From Spirochaetales bacterium (GTDB lineage Bacteria > Spirochaetota > Spirochaetia > JABEVK01), in NCBI GenBank assembly GCA_013043995.1, contig JABEVL010000158.1, positions 1-17,833 on the forward strand: a stretch of 17,833 nt of DNA. The letters are read 5' to 3'. Positions 1 through 6,147 of this stretch are shown in pieces. Both the position numbers and the translations under genes were made by a program. The notes beneath the pieces are model-generated. The model saw only the letters and a program-made list of their open reading frames with translations. It was not told the origin of the DNA and searched no databases. Numbering within the stretch: the stretch's first letter is position 1; every line of letters starts with the position of its first letter.

Positions 1-870
1 GACAATGCCGACTGGTTACTGAAACTCAATTACATCGAAATGTTGCGTGAGGTGGGCGTTCATTTTTCTGTCAATCGAATGCTTTCCTTTGAAACCTACA
101 AAATGAGGTGGGAGACAGGTCTTTCCTTTATTGAATTCAATTATATTATTTTGCAAAGTTATGATTTTATGAAACTAAATGAACTTTTGGGAGTCCGTCT
201 CCAGGTTGGCGGAGATGACCAATGGGGAAATATGGTTTCAGGTATCGATTTGACAAGAAGAATGAGGGGAGAGGAGGTTTTCGTTCTCACTTTCCCGCTT
301 TTGACAAGTTCAGACGGCAAAAAAATGGGCAAAACAGAAAAAGGGGCCGTCTATCTCGATCCTTCCAAAACCTCAGTATTTGAGTTTTATCAGTACTGGA
401 GAAATGTTCACGATAATGACGTGGCAAAGTTTCTCAAAATTTTTACCTTTCTAGAAGTTCAAGAAATTGATGCCCTTTGTGCCCATAGAGACGAAAGAAT
501 CAACAACGCGAAGGCTCTTTTAGCCTTTGAAACGACTAAACTCGTTCATGGTGAAACCGAAGCGCTAAAAGCCCAAGCCTCGGCCCAAGCCGCCTTTGGT
601 TCCAGCGTGCAGGATGTATCGGCTATTCCGAGTGCGGTGCTGGAACTTAACAGAATCCACTCTGGAGTTTTAGTTGTCGACCTTTTGGTGGAATCTGGGC
701 TTGCCCCCTCCAAGAGAGAGGCTCGAACCCTGATCACCCAAGGTGGTGTGAGTCTCAATGACACAAAGATCCAGTCCCCCGAACAGCAATTATCTGAATC
801 TGAGATTCGAGACGGTAGCTTTTTATTCAAAGCGGGTAAGAAAAGACTGTTCAGGTTTCTTGTCGAATAA
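1..870 (+). CDS. tyrS: Tyrosyl-tRNA synthetase, 3' part (5' end outside window)
   Basis: Class I aminoacyl-tRNA synthetase that charges tRNA-Tyr with tyrosine in the cytoplasm. The frame is open from base 1, so the gene begins upstream; 289 residues are visible, against about 400-430 for the full enzyme. The family signature QVGGDDQWGN is at visible residues 68-77, and the KMSKS-type ATP loop appears as KKMGKT at 107-112, the form usual for TyrRS. Residues from about 222 onward (VVDLLVESGLAPSKREARTL and what follows) are the C-terminal S4-like RNA-binding domain that grips the tRNA. The N-terminal HIGH-type motif is missing because of the window edge. The stop is TAA, and the next gene follows after 29 bp, so the two may be co-transcribed. 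Identification is firm. Confidence 0.96.
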   Translation, partial: DNADWLLKLNYIEMLREVGVHFSVNRMLSFETYKMRWETGLSFIEFNYIILQSYDFMKLNELLGVRLQVGGDDQWGNMVSGIDLTRRMRGEEVFVLTFPLLTSSDGKKMGKTEKGAVYLDPSKTSVFEFYQYWRNVHDNDVAKFLKIFTFLEVQEIDALCAHRDERINNAKALLAFETTKLVHGETEALKAQASAQAAFGSSVQDVSAIPSAVLELNRIHSGVLVVDLLVESGLAPSKREARTLITQGGVSLNDTKIQSPEQQLSESEIRDGSFLFKAGKKRLFRFLVE

Positions 871-899
871 ATCTTGACCCTGCAGAGAGGATGAAAACG

Positions 900-1247
900 A
901 TGACGGTGCAACTCTTTGTAAGAAAAGCAGATCGCGAAAGTCAAAAAGCTGAACGCTGGTTAAAAGAGAGGCGAAAAGATTTTGCTCGAATCGACGTAGA
1001 CGTTCAACCTCCATCTCCAGCAGAACTTGAAAGTGTCGTTCGATATTTTCACGGGGACTGGAACTCACTTTTCGACACCACAGGGAAATCCTGGAAAAAT
1101 GGCGGGTTTTCATGGAAAGTTTTTGACCCTAAATCAGAATTGCTTGCTCATCCCGAGTTGTTAAAGCTTCCCATTCTCAGGTCATCTCATCAGGTCCTTT
1201 TAGGTTTTGACGCCGGCAAGTATGAGAAATTTTTTCTTGATTTATAA
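900..1247 (+). CDS. ArsC/Spx-family (glutaredoxin-fold) protein lacking the active-site Cys
   Basis: A 115-residue cytoplasmic protein that follows the ArsC/Spx/YffB pattern. It starts MTVQLF (beta strand), has a KAERWLKERR helix and a KLPILR segment (about residues 90-95, likely the cis-Pro loop), and ends with VLLGFDAGKYEKFF, typical of this family. Related proteins carry a catalytic Cys shortly after strand 1 (pattern GTKKCxxT); here the aligned stretch is VRKADRES, so the Cys is replaced by Asp11, and the protein contains no cysteine at all. An arsenate-reductase or Cys-redox role is therefore unlikely as drawn; a binding or regulatory role is possible. I chose ATG 900 over ATG 891 because the GAGAGG ribosome-binding site ends at 890, directly against 891 but 9 bp from 900. 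It lies just downstream of tyrS. Confidence 0.75.
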   Translation: MTVQLFVRKADRESQKAERWLKERRKDFARIDVDVQPPSPAELESVVRYFHGDWNSLFDTTGKSWKNGGFSWKVFDPKSELLAHPELLKLPILRSSHQVLLGFDAGKYEKFFLDL

Positions 1248-1274
1248 TTGAGAAACTACAAATATCAAATCAGG

Positions 1275-1313
1275 ATGTCATAACTAAACTTTCCCTATTG
1301 TTTTTAATGACAT
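1275..1313. repeat. Inverted repeat ATGTCAT/ATGACAT upstream of the response regulator
   Basis: Perfect 7-bp inverted repeat: ATGTCAT at 1275-1281 and ATGACAT at 1307-1313, separated by 25 bp. The centres are 32 bp apart, close to three helical turns, so both half-sites face the same side of the DNA. It lies 42 bp before the response-regulator start and could be an autoregulatory operator. No well-formed -35/-10 pair is evident here. A match of this size can arise by chance in AT-rich DNA. Confidence 0.25.
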
Positions 1314-1354
1314 TCGTGCTAACCTATCTGAAGAGGTCTAAGGAGGGCCATTTT

Positions 1355-2050
1355 ATGAGGGTTTTGATCGTTGAAGACGATAGCCGCATCCAATTACTGC
1401 TCGCACAAAGCCTCAAAGAAGAGGGTTTTGAATCTGAAATGGTCTCTTCTGCAGAAGAAGCGCAAAAATCTCTGCACGACCGCGAATTCGATGCATTCGT
1501 GCTTGATGTGATGCTCCCGGGGGCAAGCGGGCTTGAGCTGTGTCAACAGCTTCGTGACTCAGACTACAAGCAACCCATTCTTGTATTGACGGCTAAATCT
1601 TCGGTCAACGACAAAGTCACCGGACTCGACGCAGGGGCGGACGACTACCTGACAAAACCATTTGAGATAGCTGAATTTAAGGCCCGCATCCGGGCCCTGT
1701 TTCGTAAAGCCAAGGGCTACCCCAGAGCAGTGCTCGAAGCAGGGGGACTCATCCTGGATCCAAACTCGAGGTCGGTCCTTCGGGAAGGACAGGAAATTTT
1801 CCTTTCAAAAAAAGAATCTCAACTTTTAGAATACCTTCTGCGGCATCAGGGGCAGGTCGTTTCCCGTGCCATGATTGCCAAATCGGTTTGGGATTCTGAA
1901 ATGACGTTGTATACAAATGTCATCGATGTTTTTGTCAACCGGCTCAGAAAAAAAATCGATGAAGGGCACAGAAATCGTTTAATTCATACGGTTCGTGGCA
2001 AGGGCTTTATGATCGGTGAGCCCATTCCTGAAATCGAGGACAGGGTGTGA
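1355..2050 (+). CDS. OmpR/PhoB-family response regulator
   Basis: A 231-residue DNA-binding response regulator. The N-terminal receiver domain (about residues 1-120) has the acidic pocket E7/D8/D9, phospho-acceptor Asp51 (in FVLDVMLPG), the switch Thr79 (VLTAKS) and the invariant Lys101 (YLTKPF). The C-terminal winged-helix domain (about 130-225) has the recognition region TNVIDVFVNRLRKKID and the wing LIHTVRGKGF, as in PhoB and CusR/CopR-like metal-responsive regulators. A longer frame opens at 1298, but ATG 1355 is preferred: it has a strong AAGGAGGG at 1340-1347, 7 bp upstream, and gives the standard MRVLIVEDD start. Its stop overlaps the kinase start, so the two are translationally coupled. 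The signal sensed is unknown. Confidence 0.95.
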   Translation: MRVLIVEDDSRIQLLLAQSLKEEGFESEMVSSAEEAQKSLHDREFDAFVLDVMLPGASGLELCQQLRDSDYKQPILVLTAKSSVNDKVTGLDAGADDYLTKPFEIAEFKARIRALFRKAKGYPRAVLEAGGLILDPNSRSVLREGQEIFLSKKESQLLEYLLRHQGQVVSRAMIAKSVWDSEMTLYTNVIDVFVNRLRKKIDEGHRNRLIHTVRGKGFMIGEPIPEIEDRV

Positions 2051-3516
2051 GACCAGGGATTTCCATTCGTCAAAGGCTCACGGTAACTCATGTTGGACTG
2101 ACATTTGTCTTGCTGGCGACACTGGGGTGGGTCTCCTATCTTTATTTTGAAACGAATCAAGAACATATTCTTGATGATTTTTTGAAAAATGAAGCAAAGA
2201 CGATCTTGGTTTCTTGCGACGATTTTTGGAAATCCCACTCGGATATTTCTATAAACCTTCAAAACGCTGATTTTAAAATCTTTCTCCAGAACTATTGGGC
2301 GGCTCGCCTCAACGAACCCTCCCCTTTTAAATCCACAATTTATCTATTTGATAGGAAGGGGCAGGTTGTTGGCAGCTCAAATCAGGCTTTGCATCTCGAT
2401 GGACATTTAGCCGGCCTTAGTAAAAGTCGCGAAGCTTTTAAAACCGTAGTCTTTCAAGGTCCGCCCTACCGCGTCTTAGATCAGAATTGGACCTTCAAAG
2501 GGCGCCGTCTTGGTTCTGTCAGTGTCGCTTGTTTATTGACAGACAAAAATGCCACGGCCTGGGGTTTTGGTTTGACGCTTTTCCTTCTTCTGGCAGCTTC
2601 GGTCCTTGTCAGCTCTTTTTTAGGAGCGTTCTTGATCGAAAAAGCTTTTAAACCCGTCGCAGAGATGGCACGAGCAGCTTCCAGAATTTCCGAAACCAAT
2701 CTTAAAGACCGACTTCCTGAACCGCCGGGAAATGATGAAGTGGGATTTCTGTCTCGAACCTTGAATGCCTTGCTTCAGCGTCTTGAGGTCGACAGGAGTT
2801 TTCAAGAAAATCTTGTTCAGGATCTTTCGCATCAGCTGAGAACTCCTTTGACGGTATTGCGGGGACGCAACGAGAATGCCCTCAATTTATTGGAAGACCG
2901 TTCCCGGGTACGTGAAGTTTTAGAAGATAATCTCATGGACATCGACCAGATCGTGGCCTTCCTCAATACAATGCTGCACCTGGCAAAGTTGGAGAACGGT
3001 CTTGAAACGACACAAAAGGTGAGGGAGGACGTTCTTCATTTGGTCAAAGAACTGGGCGAAGAACTTCAGCCACTTTGGGAAGAAAAAAATCTTCATTTTG
3101 TCATATCAAAAGAGGGACAGGACCTTCCTTGGGAAAACTTTCCGGCGACCTGGCAAGTTTTTGATCCTTTCCAAACTCGTCAAGCTCTTATGAACATTTT
3201 AGATAACGCCTATCGTTATGCGCCAGAGGGGAGCGTTATACGTGTCGATTTTTCTGAAAATTGTGACGACGATATCGTTTTCAAGTTGACAATTTTCAAC
3301 GAAGGACCACCCATTCCACAAGATTCCATGGATAAGATTTTTAAGCGTTTTTATCGTGTGCGGGGTCAACCTGAGGCCGAAGGTTTTGGATTGGGGTTGG
3401 CCATTGCGCGCAGCCTGATGGAGAGCCAACATGGGCATTTACGCGCCTTTAATCCACCCCAAGGCGGGGCTGCCTTCGAGTTGAGTTGGGAATACGAAAA
3501 ACCAGAGAAAACGTGA
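2047..3516 (+). CDS. Membrane sensor histidine kinase
   Basis: A 489-residue inner-membrane kinase partnering the preceding regulator. TM1 is about residues 12-34, followed by a periplasmic sensor of about 135 residues, TM2 (about 171-196), a HAMP linker (about 197-250), the dimerisation/phospho-acceptor helix with His262 in LSHQLRTPL, and an ATPase domain with the N box NILDNAYRYAP (383-393), a G1-like segment NEGPPIP (418-424) and the G2 box GFGLGLA (446-452). In G1 the usual Asp of DxGxG is Asn418 and the last Gly is Pro, a departure that could affect nucleotide binding. The GTG start at 2047 overlaps the regulator stop by 4 bp and has GAGGA at 2036-2040. The periplasmic domain shows no recognised metal motif, so the ligand is unknown. 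The pair could control the operon starting at 4004, but that is position only. Confidence 0.93.
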   Translation: MRPGISIRQRLTVTHVGLTFVLLATLGWVSYLYFETNQEHILDDFLKNEAKTILVSCDDFWKSHSDISINLQNADFKIFLQNYWAARLNEPSPFKSTIYLFDRKGQVVGSSNQALHLDGHLAGLSKSREAFKTVVFQGPPYRVLDQNWTFKGRRLGSVSVACLLTDKNATAWGFGLTLFLLLAASVLVSSFLGAFLIEKAFKPVAEMARAASRISETNLKDRLPEPPGNDEVGFLSRTLNALLQRLEVDRSFQENLVQDLSHQLRTPLTVLRGRNENALNLLEDRSRVREVLEDNLMDIDQIVAFLNTMLHLAKLENGLETTQKVREDVLHLVKELGEELQPLWEEKNLHFVISKEGQDLPWENFPATWQVFDPFQTRQALMNILDNAYRYAPEGSVIRVDFSENCDDDIVFKLTIFNEGPPIPQDSMDKIFKRFYRVRGQPEAEGFGLGLAIARSLMESQHGHLRAFNPPQGGAAFELSWEYEKPEKT

Positions 3517-3906
3517 ATCCAATCAGGTCTAAAAGCGATTTGTTCTCCACGAGCCTCTAGGAACTGGGTGTGCTGTCTTGTCATTTATGCATGGCCAAAG
3601 TTGTTGCATTATGACTACGGGAGCACTTACTCTGTATACTTTTTTTAGAAAACCTAGGAATCCGGCAAAACAAGCCTCCTTATTCAAAGACAAAAAGCGG
3701 AGTGCAATTTTTGAGAATCAATGCAATTGTACCTTCAGAGATGGTCAAACTGAAAAAGCCCACTTTGTTAAGGAACCCCAAGTTCGTCTTGAAATCAGTA
3801 AGTTGACCTCAAAGGCTTCATCCGAAAAAGTCTCTCAGCAGTTTTTGGAAATTTGGCCCGTTGCAAAATTGATATTCATTTCAAATAATATTATATAAAA
3901 CATATA
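3517..3906. other. Gene-free AT-rich intergenic stretch
   Basis: About 390 bp with no convincing gene. An open frame at 3578-3898 starts with TTG, has no good ribosome-binding site and gives a composition unlike a folded protein. A TATACT at 3635-3640 resembles a -10 box, but the best upstream -35 is weak. The last 30 bp (ending TTATATAAAACATATA) are very AT-rich and could act as an upstream promoter element. No terminator is seen after the kinase gene. The stretch may be a decayed gene or a junction left by acquisition of the downstream operon. Confidence 0.5.
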
Positions 3907-3936
3907 TTGACATTATCATATTTAATGATGTATCCT
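3907..3936 (+). promoter_or_regulatory. Sigma70-type promoter for the peptide-modification operon
   Basis: A perfect -35 TTGACA (3907-3912) is followed after 18 bp by TATCCT (3931-3936), a 4/6 match to the -10 consensus. It lies in AT-rich DNA and predicts a transcript start near 3943, giving a leader of about 60 nt before the methyltransferase start at 4004. It is the clearest promoter in the window and precedes a seven-gene same-strand run. Confidence 0.6.
3910..3931. promoter_or_regulatory. Imperfect dyad between -35 and -10 (candidate operator)
   Basis: A 22-bp imperfect palindrome begins ACAT and ends ATGT; 16 of 22 positions match their reverse complement. It fills the spacer of the promoter, where a bound repressor would block RNA polymerase. 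AT-rich dyads of this sort are used by Fur-family and ArsR-family repressors, and the reverse strand contains TGATAATG, reminiscent of half of a Fur-type box, but the match is too partial to name a regulator. No ArsR or Fur gene lies in the window. Confidence 0.35.
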
Positions 3937-4003
3937 CTGACACGGAATAGGACTTCAGTGGTTTGAAAAAGACTGTGGTGTGCTGAATTGTCGAGGAGTT
4001 TTA

Positions 4004-4657
4004 GTGAAAGAAGCATTGCTCAAAGCTGTTGACCAACGCTACACGCCGTTGGCCGGTTCCTGCTGTAGTCTTTCATGCGGAGGAGCCCTGAACTACGCCC
4101 AGTCTCAGGAAGGTGAAGTTGGGCTTGACCTAGGCTGCGGAAGGGGAAACGACGTGATCCGCTTGGCCGAGCAGGTCGGACCCACGGGTTTCGCCTGGGG
4201 ACTAGATCTGTCGGAGGGGATGGTCGAAAAAGCTCGAAAAAATCTAGAAAAGTTTGGGGTGAACAACGCACGAATCGTTCAGGGCGATCTCGAGAAACTC
4301 CCCTTTGAAGATGAAAGTGTCGATCTGGTGATTTCCAACTGTGTCCTCAATCACGCCTACAATAAAAAAGATGTTTGGAAAGAAATTTTCAGGGTGCTCG
4401 TTCCAGGCGGACGCTTTGTTGTTTCGGATATTTACTCCTTAGAGGCTGTGCCGGAGGAGTATCGAGAGGATCCAGCGGCTGTCGCTGAATGTTGGGCAGG
4501 TAGCGTTGAACGTGGTGTTTACCTGAATCAAGTGAGCTCCGCTGGTTTCCATAAAATCGACATCCTTGACGAATCCGAACCCTACACAAAAGCAAAAATT
4601 GAGGTGGTGAGCTGGACATTACGGGGCTGGAAAATGCCCTCCCTGCCCACGCCTTAA
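4004..4657 (+). CDS. ArsM-like SAM-dependent methyltransferase of the peptide cassette
   Basis: A 217-residue class I SAM methyltransferase. The SAM-binding motif I is GLDLGCGRGND (residues 40-50), the acidic end of strand 2 is GLDLS (66-70), QGDLEKLPF is at 93-101, and the motif IV-like stretch SNCVLNHAYNKKDVW is at 111-125. The overall pattern (NCVLN, VPGGRFVVSDI, then ECWAG at 162-166 with Cys163 where ArsM has a conserved arsenic-binding Cys) resembles arsenite methyltransferases. The N-terminal GSCCSLSCGG (Cys20, Cys21, Cys25) also recalls the Cys cluster of bacterial ArsM. GTG 4004 is chosen over GTG 3980 because GAGGAG at 3993-3998 sits 5 bp before it. It is the first gene of the operon, 12 bp before the peptide gene. 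It may methylate the modified peptide or a metalloid; the sequence does not decide which. Confidence 0.85.
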   Translation: MKEALLKAVDQRYTPLAGSCCSLSCGGALNYAQSQEGEVGLDLGCGRGNDVIRLAEQVGPTGFAWGLDLSEGMVEKARKNLEKFGVNNARIVQGDLEKLPFEDESVDLVISNCVLNHAYNKKDVWKEIFRVLVPGGRFVVSDIYSLEAVPEEYREDPAAVAECWAGSVERGVYLNQVSSAGFHKIDILDESEPYTKAKIEVVSWTLRGWKMPSLPTP

Positions 4658-4669
4658 AGAGGAGGTTCT

Positions 4670-4777
4670 ATGAAAAAGGGTCTGCAAACTTTGATCCGCA
4701 AATCGTCGGCTCAGGCTAAACCCGTGGCACAGTGCTGTGCCAAAACGTCAAAGACCGTGGCGGGGTGCCACGACTGA
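4670..4777 (+). CDS. Putative RiPP precursor peptide, 35 residues, Cys-containing
   Basis: A small gene with a very strong ribosome-binding site (AAAGAGGAGG, 4656-4665, 4 bp before ATG 4670). The product starts MKKGLQTLIRKSSAQAKPVA, a basic, soluble leader-like half without a hydrophobic signal, and continues QCCAKTSKTVAGCHD, a short core-like tail with Cys22, Cys23, Cys33 and His34. Its position, 12 bp after a methyltransferase and 47 bp before a radical SAM/SPASM enzyme with a PqqD-like N-terminus, is typical of a precursor of a ribosomally made, post-translationally modified peptide. There is no GG or other obvious protease site. Modification at or near the Cys residues (thioether, S- or C-methylation, metal or metalloid ligation) is inference. 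I do not recognise the peptide family. The stop is TGA; see the separate finding on possible readthrough. Confidence 0.75.
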   Translation: MKKGLQTLIRKSSAQAKPVAQCCAKTSKTVAGCHD

Positions 4778-4783
4778 TTTCCT

Positions 4784-4809
4784 GGCCGTGAAGGGGGACC
4801 TTCACGGCC
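4784..4809 (+). repeat. Perfect 11-bp hairpin between precursor peptide and maturase
   Basis: GGCCGTGAAGG (4784-4794) pairs perfectly with CCTTCACGGCC (4799-4809) around a GGGA loop. It starts 6 bp after the peptide stop and ends 6 bp before the GAGGT ribosome-binding site (4816-4820) of the radical SAM gene. No T-run follows, so it is not a standard terminator. A likely role is to protect the 3' end of the peptide mRNA or attenuate downstream expression, so that the small substrate is made in excess of its enzyme. Confidence 0.8.
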
Positions 4810-4824
4810 CCTTACGAGGTCAAC

Positions 4825-6147
4825 ATGATTCCGTCCCGTCACAACATCTTTTCCCGGCTAGCCAAGTCCGACAGGTGGTTCATTCTCAATCCGCTCAGCC
4901 GACAGGCTGATCTTTTAGATGAAGCTACGGCCAGAGAATACCAAAGCGCCGAGTTTGAGGACGTTCAGCTTTGGGTTGAAAAAGGCTACCTTGTCGATCC
5001 CCAAAGCGAGTCAGATCGGTACAAGCATGCATACCTCGACTTTCTTGAACAGCGTGACCGCGACGAGGTTCAGATTTTTTTCGCTCCCACTTACGCTTGT
5101 AATTTTGCCTGTTCCTACTGTTATCAAGATGGCTATCAGGCCGAACCACTTTGGCCGGATCCTGGGGTTCTTGAAGCCTTTTTTGCCTACATCGATGATC
5201 ATTTTCAAGAACGGAGCAAGTACCTGACGTTGTTTGGTGGGGAACCGTTGATGGATGGAGAAAGGGTTCGAGATTTTCTAAAGTCTTTTCTGGACCGAGC
5301 GGCCCAGCGAAAATTGGAAACCGCGATCGTCACCAACGGCTATCATCTCGTGGACTACGTTCCTCTATTGAAAAACTTTCTGATACGCGAAATCCAGGTG
5401 ACGTTGGATGGCTTGTCCGAGGTTCACGATCGACGTCGGCCCCACCGGGCAGGCTTGTCCTCGTTTGATCGCATTGTTAGCGGTATCGATGCGGCACTTG
5501 GGGCCGGAATCTCGATCAATCTTCGTATGGTCGTTGACCGAGAAAATTTGGGGGAAATCCCGGGTTTGGCCCAGTTCGCTATCGACCGCGGCTGGACAAA
5601 GAACCCCCGGTTCAAGACTCAGCTGGGACGGAATTACGAACTTCATACCTGCCAAAGTGAGGCGCAAAGGCTCTATTCCCGGGCGGAACTCTACCGGGAT
5701 GTTTTCGATTTCGTCAGGCGCTTTCCGCACATTCTTGAGTTCCACAAGCCTGCGTTTTCTTTGGCTAAATTTTTATGGGAAAACGGCGAACTTCCTCAGC
5801 CGCTTTTTGACGCGTGTCCGGGAGCCAAAACTGAATGGGCTTTCGACGCCTCGGGTAAAATTTTCGCGTGCACCGCAACGATCGGCAAGCCTGGCGAAGA
5901 GCTGGGAACCTTTTACCCCAAGGTCAACCTTAAGGATCAAAAAGTCGCCGAGTGGGAAGATCGCGACGTCACAACGATTCCTGAATGTCAAAACTGTTCC
6001 CTGGCTTTGGCCTGTGGCGGAGGTTGCGCATCGGTAGCTCAAAATCGCACAGGCAGGCTGAAAACCCCTGACTGCCGTCCTGTGACCGAGCTTTTGTCTT
6101 TCGGTCTAGAGCTCTACTTTCCTGAGTTGGAGGAAACTCGTGTCTGA
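4825..6147 (+). CDS. Radical SAM/SPASM peptide maturase
   Basis: A 440-residue radical SAM enzyme. Residues about 7-60 (NIFSRLAKSDRWFILNPLSR through VEKGYLVD) look like a PqqD-type RiPP recognition element that would bind the precursor leader. The radical SAM cluster motif CNFACSYC supplies Cys92, Cys96 and Cys99 for the SAM-binding 4Fe-4S, followed by GGEP at 138-141. The C-terminal SPASM region has Cys331, Cys349, then the exact CX2CX5CX3C run Cys388/391/397/401, and Cys417, enough for two auxiliary 4Fe-4S clusters. SPASM enzymes of this layout usually modify small peptides (thioether, C-C or similar links). ATG 4825 has GAGGT at 4816-4820. The gene ends with an 8-bp overlap with the Trx-TrxR gene. 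The substrate is inferred to be the 35-residue peptide just upstream. Confidence 0.93.
   Translation: MIPSRHNIFSRLAKSDRWFILNPLSRQADLLDEATAREYQSAEFEDVQLWVEKGYLVDPQSESDRYKHAYLDFLEQRDRDEVQIFFAPTYACNFACSYCYQDGYQAEPLWPDPGVLEAFFAYIDDHFQERSKYLTLFGGEPLMDGERVRDFLKSFLDRAAQRKLETAIVTNGYHLVDYVPLLKNFLIREIQVTLDGLSEVHDRRRPHRAGLSSFDRIVSGIDAALGAGISINLRMVVDRENLGEIPGLAQFAIDRGWTKNPRFKTQLGRNYELHTCQSEAQRLYSRAELYRDVFDFVRRFPHILEFHKPAFSLAKFLWENGELPQPLFDACPGAKTEWAFDASGKIFACTATIGKPGEELGTFYPKVNLKDQKVAEWEDRDVTTIPECQNCSLALACGGGCASVAQNRTGRLKTPDCRPVTELLSFGLELYFPELEETRV

Noticed and set aside
1298..1354. 19-residue N-terminal extension of the response regulator
   Set aside because: Strong ribosome-binding site before ATG 1355 and the canonical receiver start there.
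3703..3728. Direct repeat TGCAATT twice (3703-3709 and 3722-3728)
   Set aside because: Too short and AT-rich to be significant; no gene or promoter is tied to it.
3578..3898. 106-codon open frame in the gap after the histidine kinase
   Set aside because: TTG start, no ribosome-binding site, composition and sequence unlike a folded protein, no recognisable domain.
4784..4809. Rho-independent terminator between the peptide and the maturase
   Set aside because: The stem is perfect, but no T-run follows; the next bases are CCTTACGAGG, including the ribosome-binding site.
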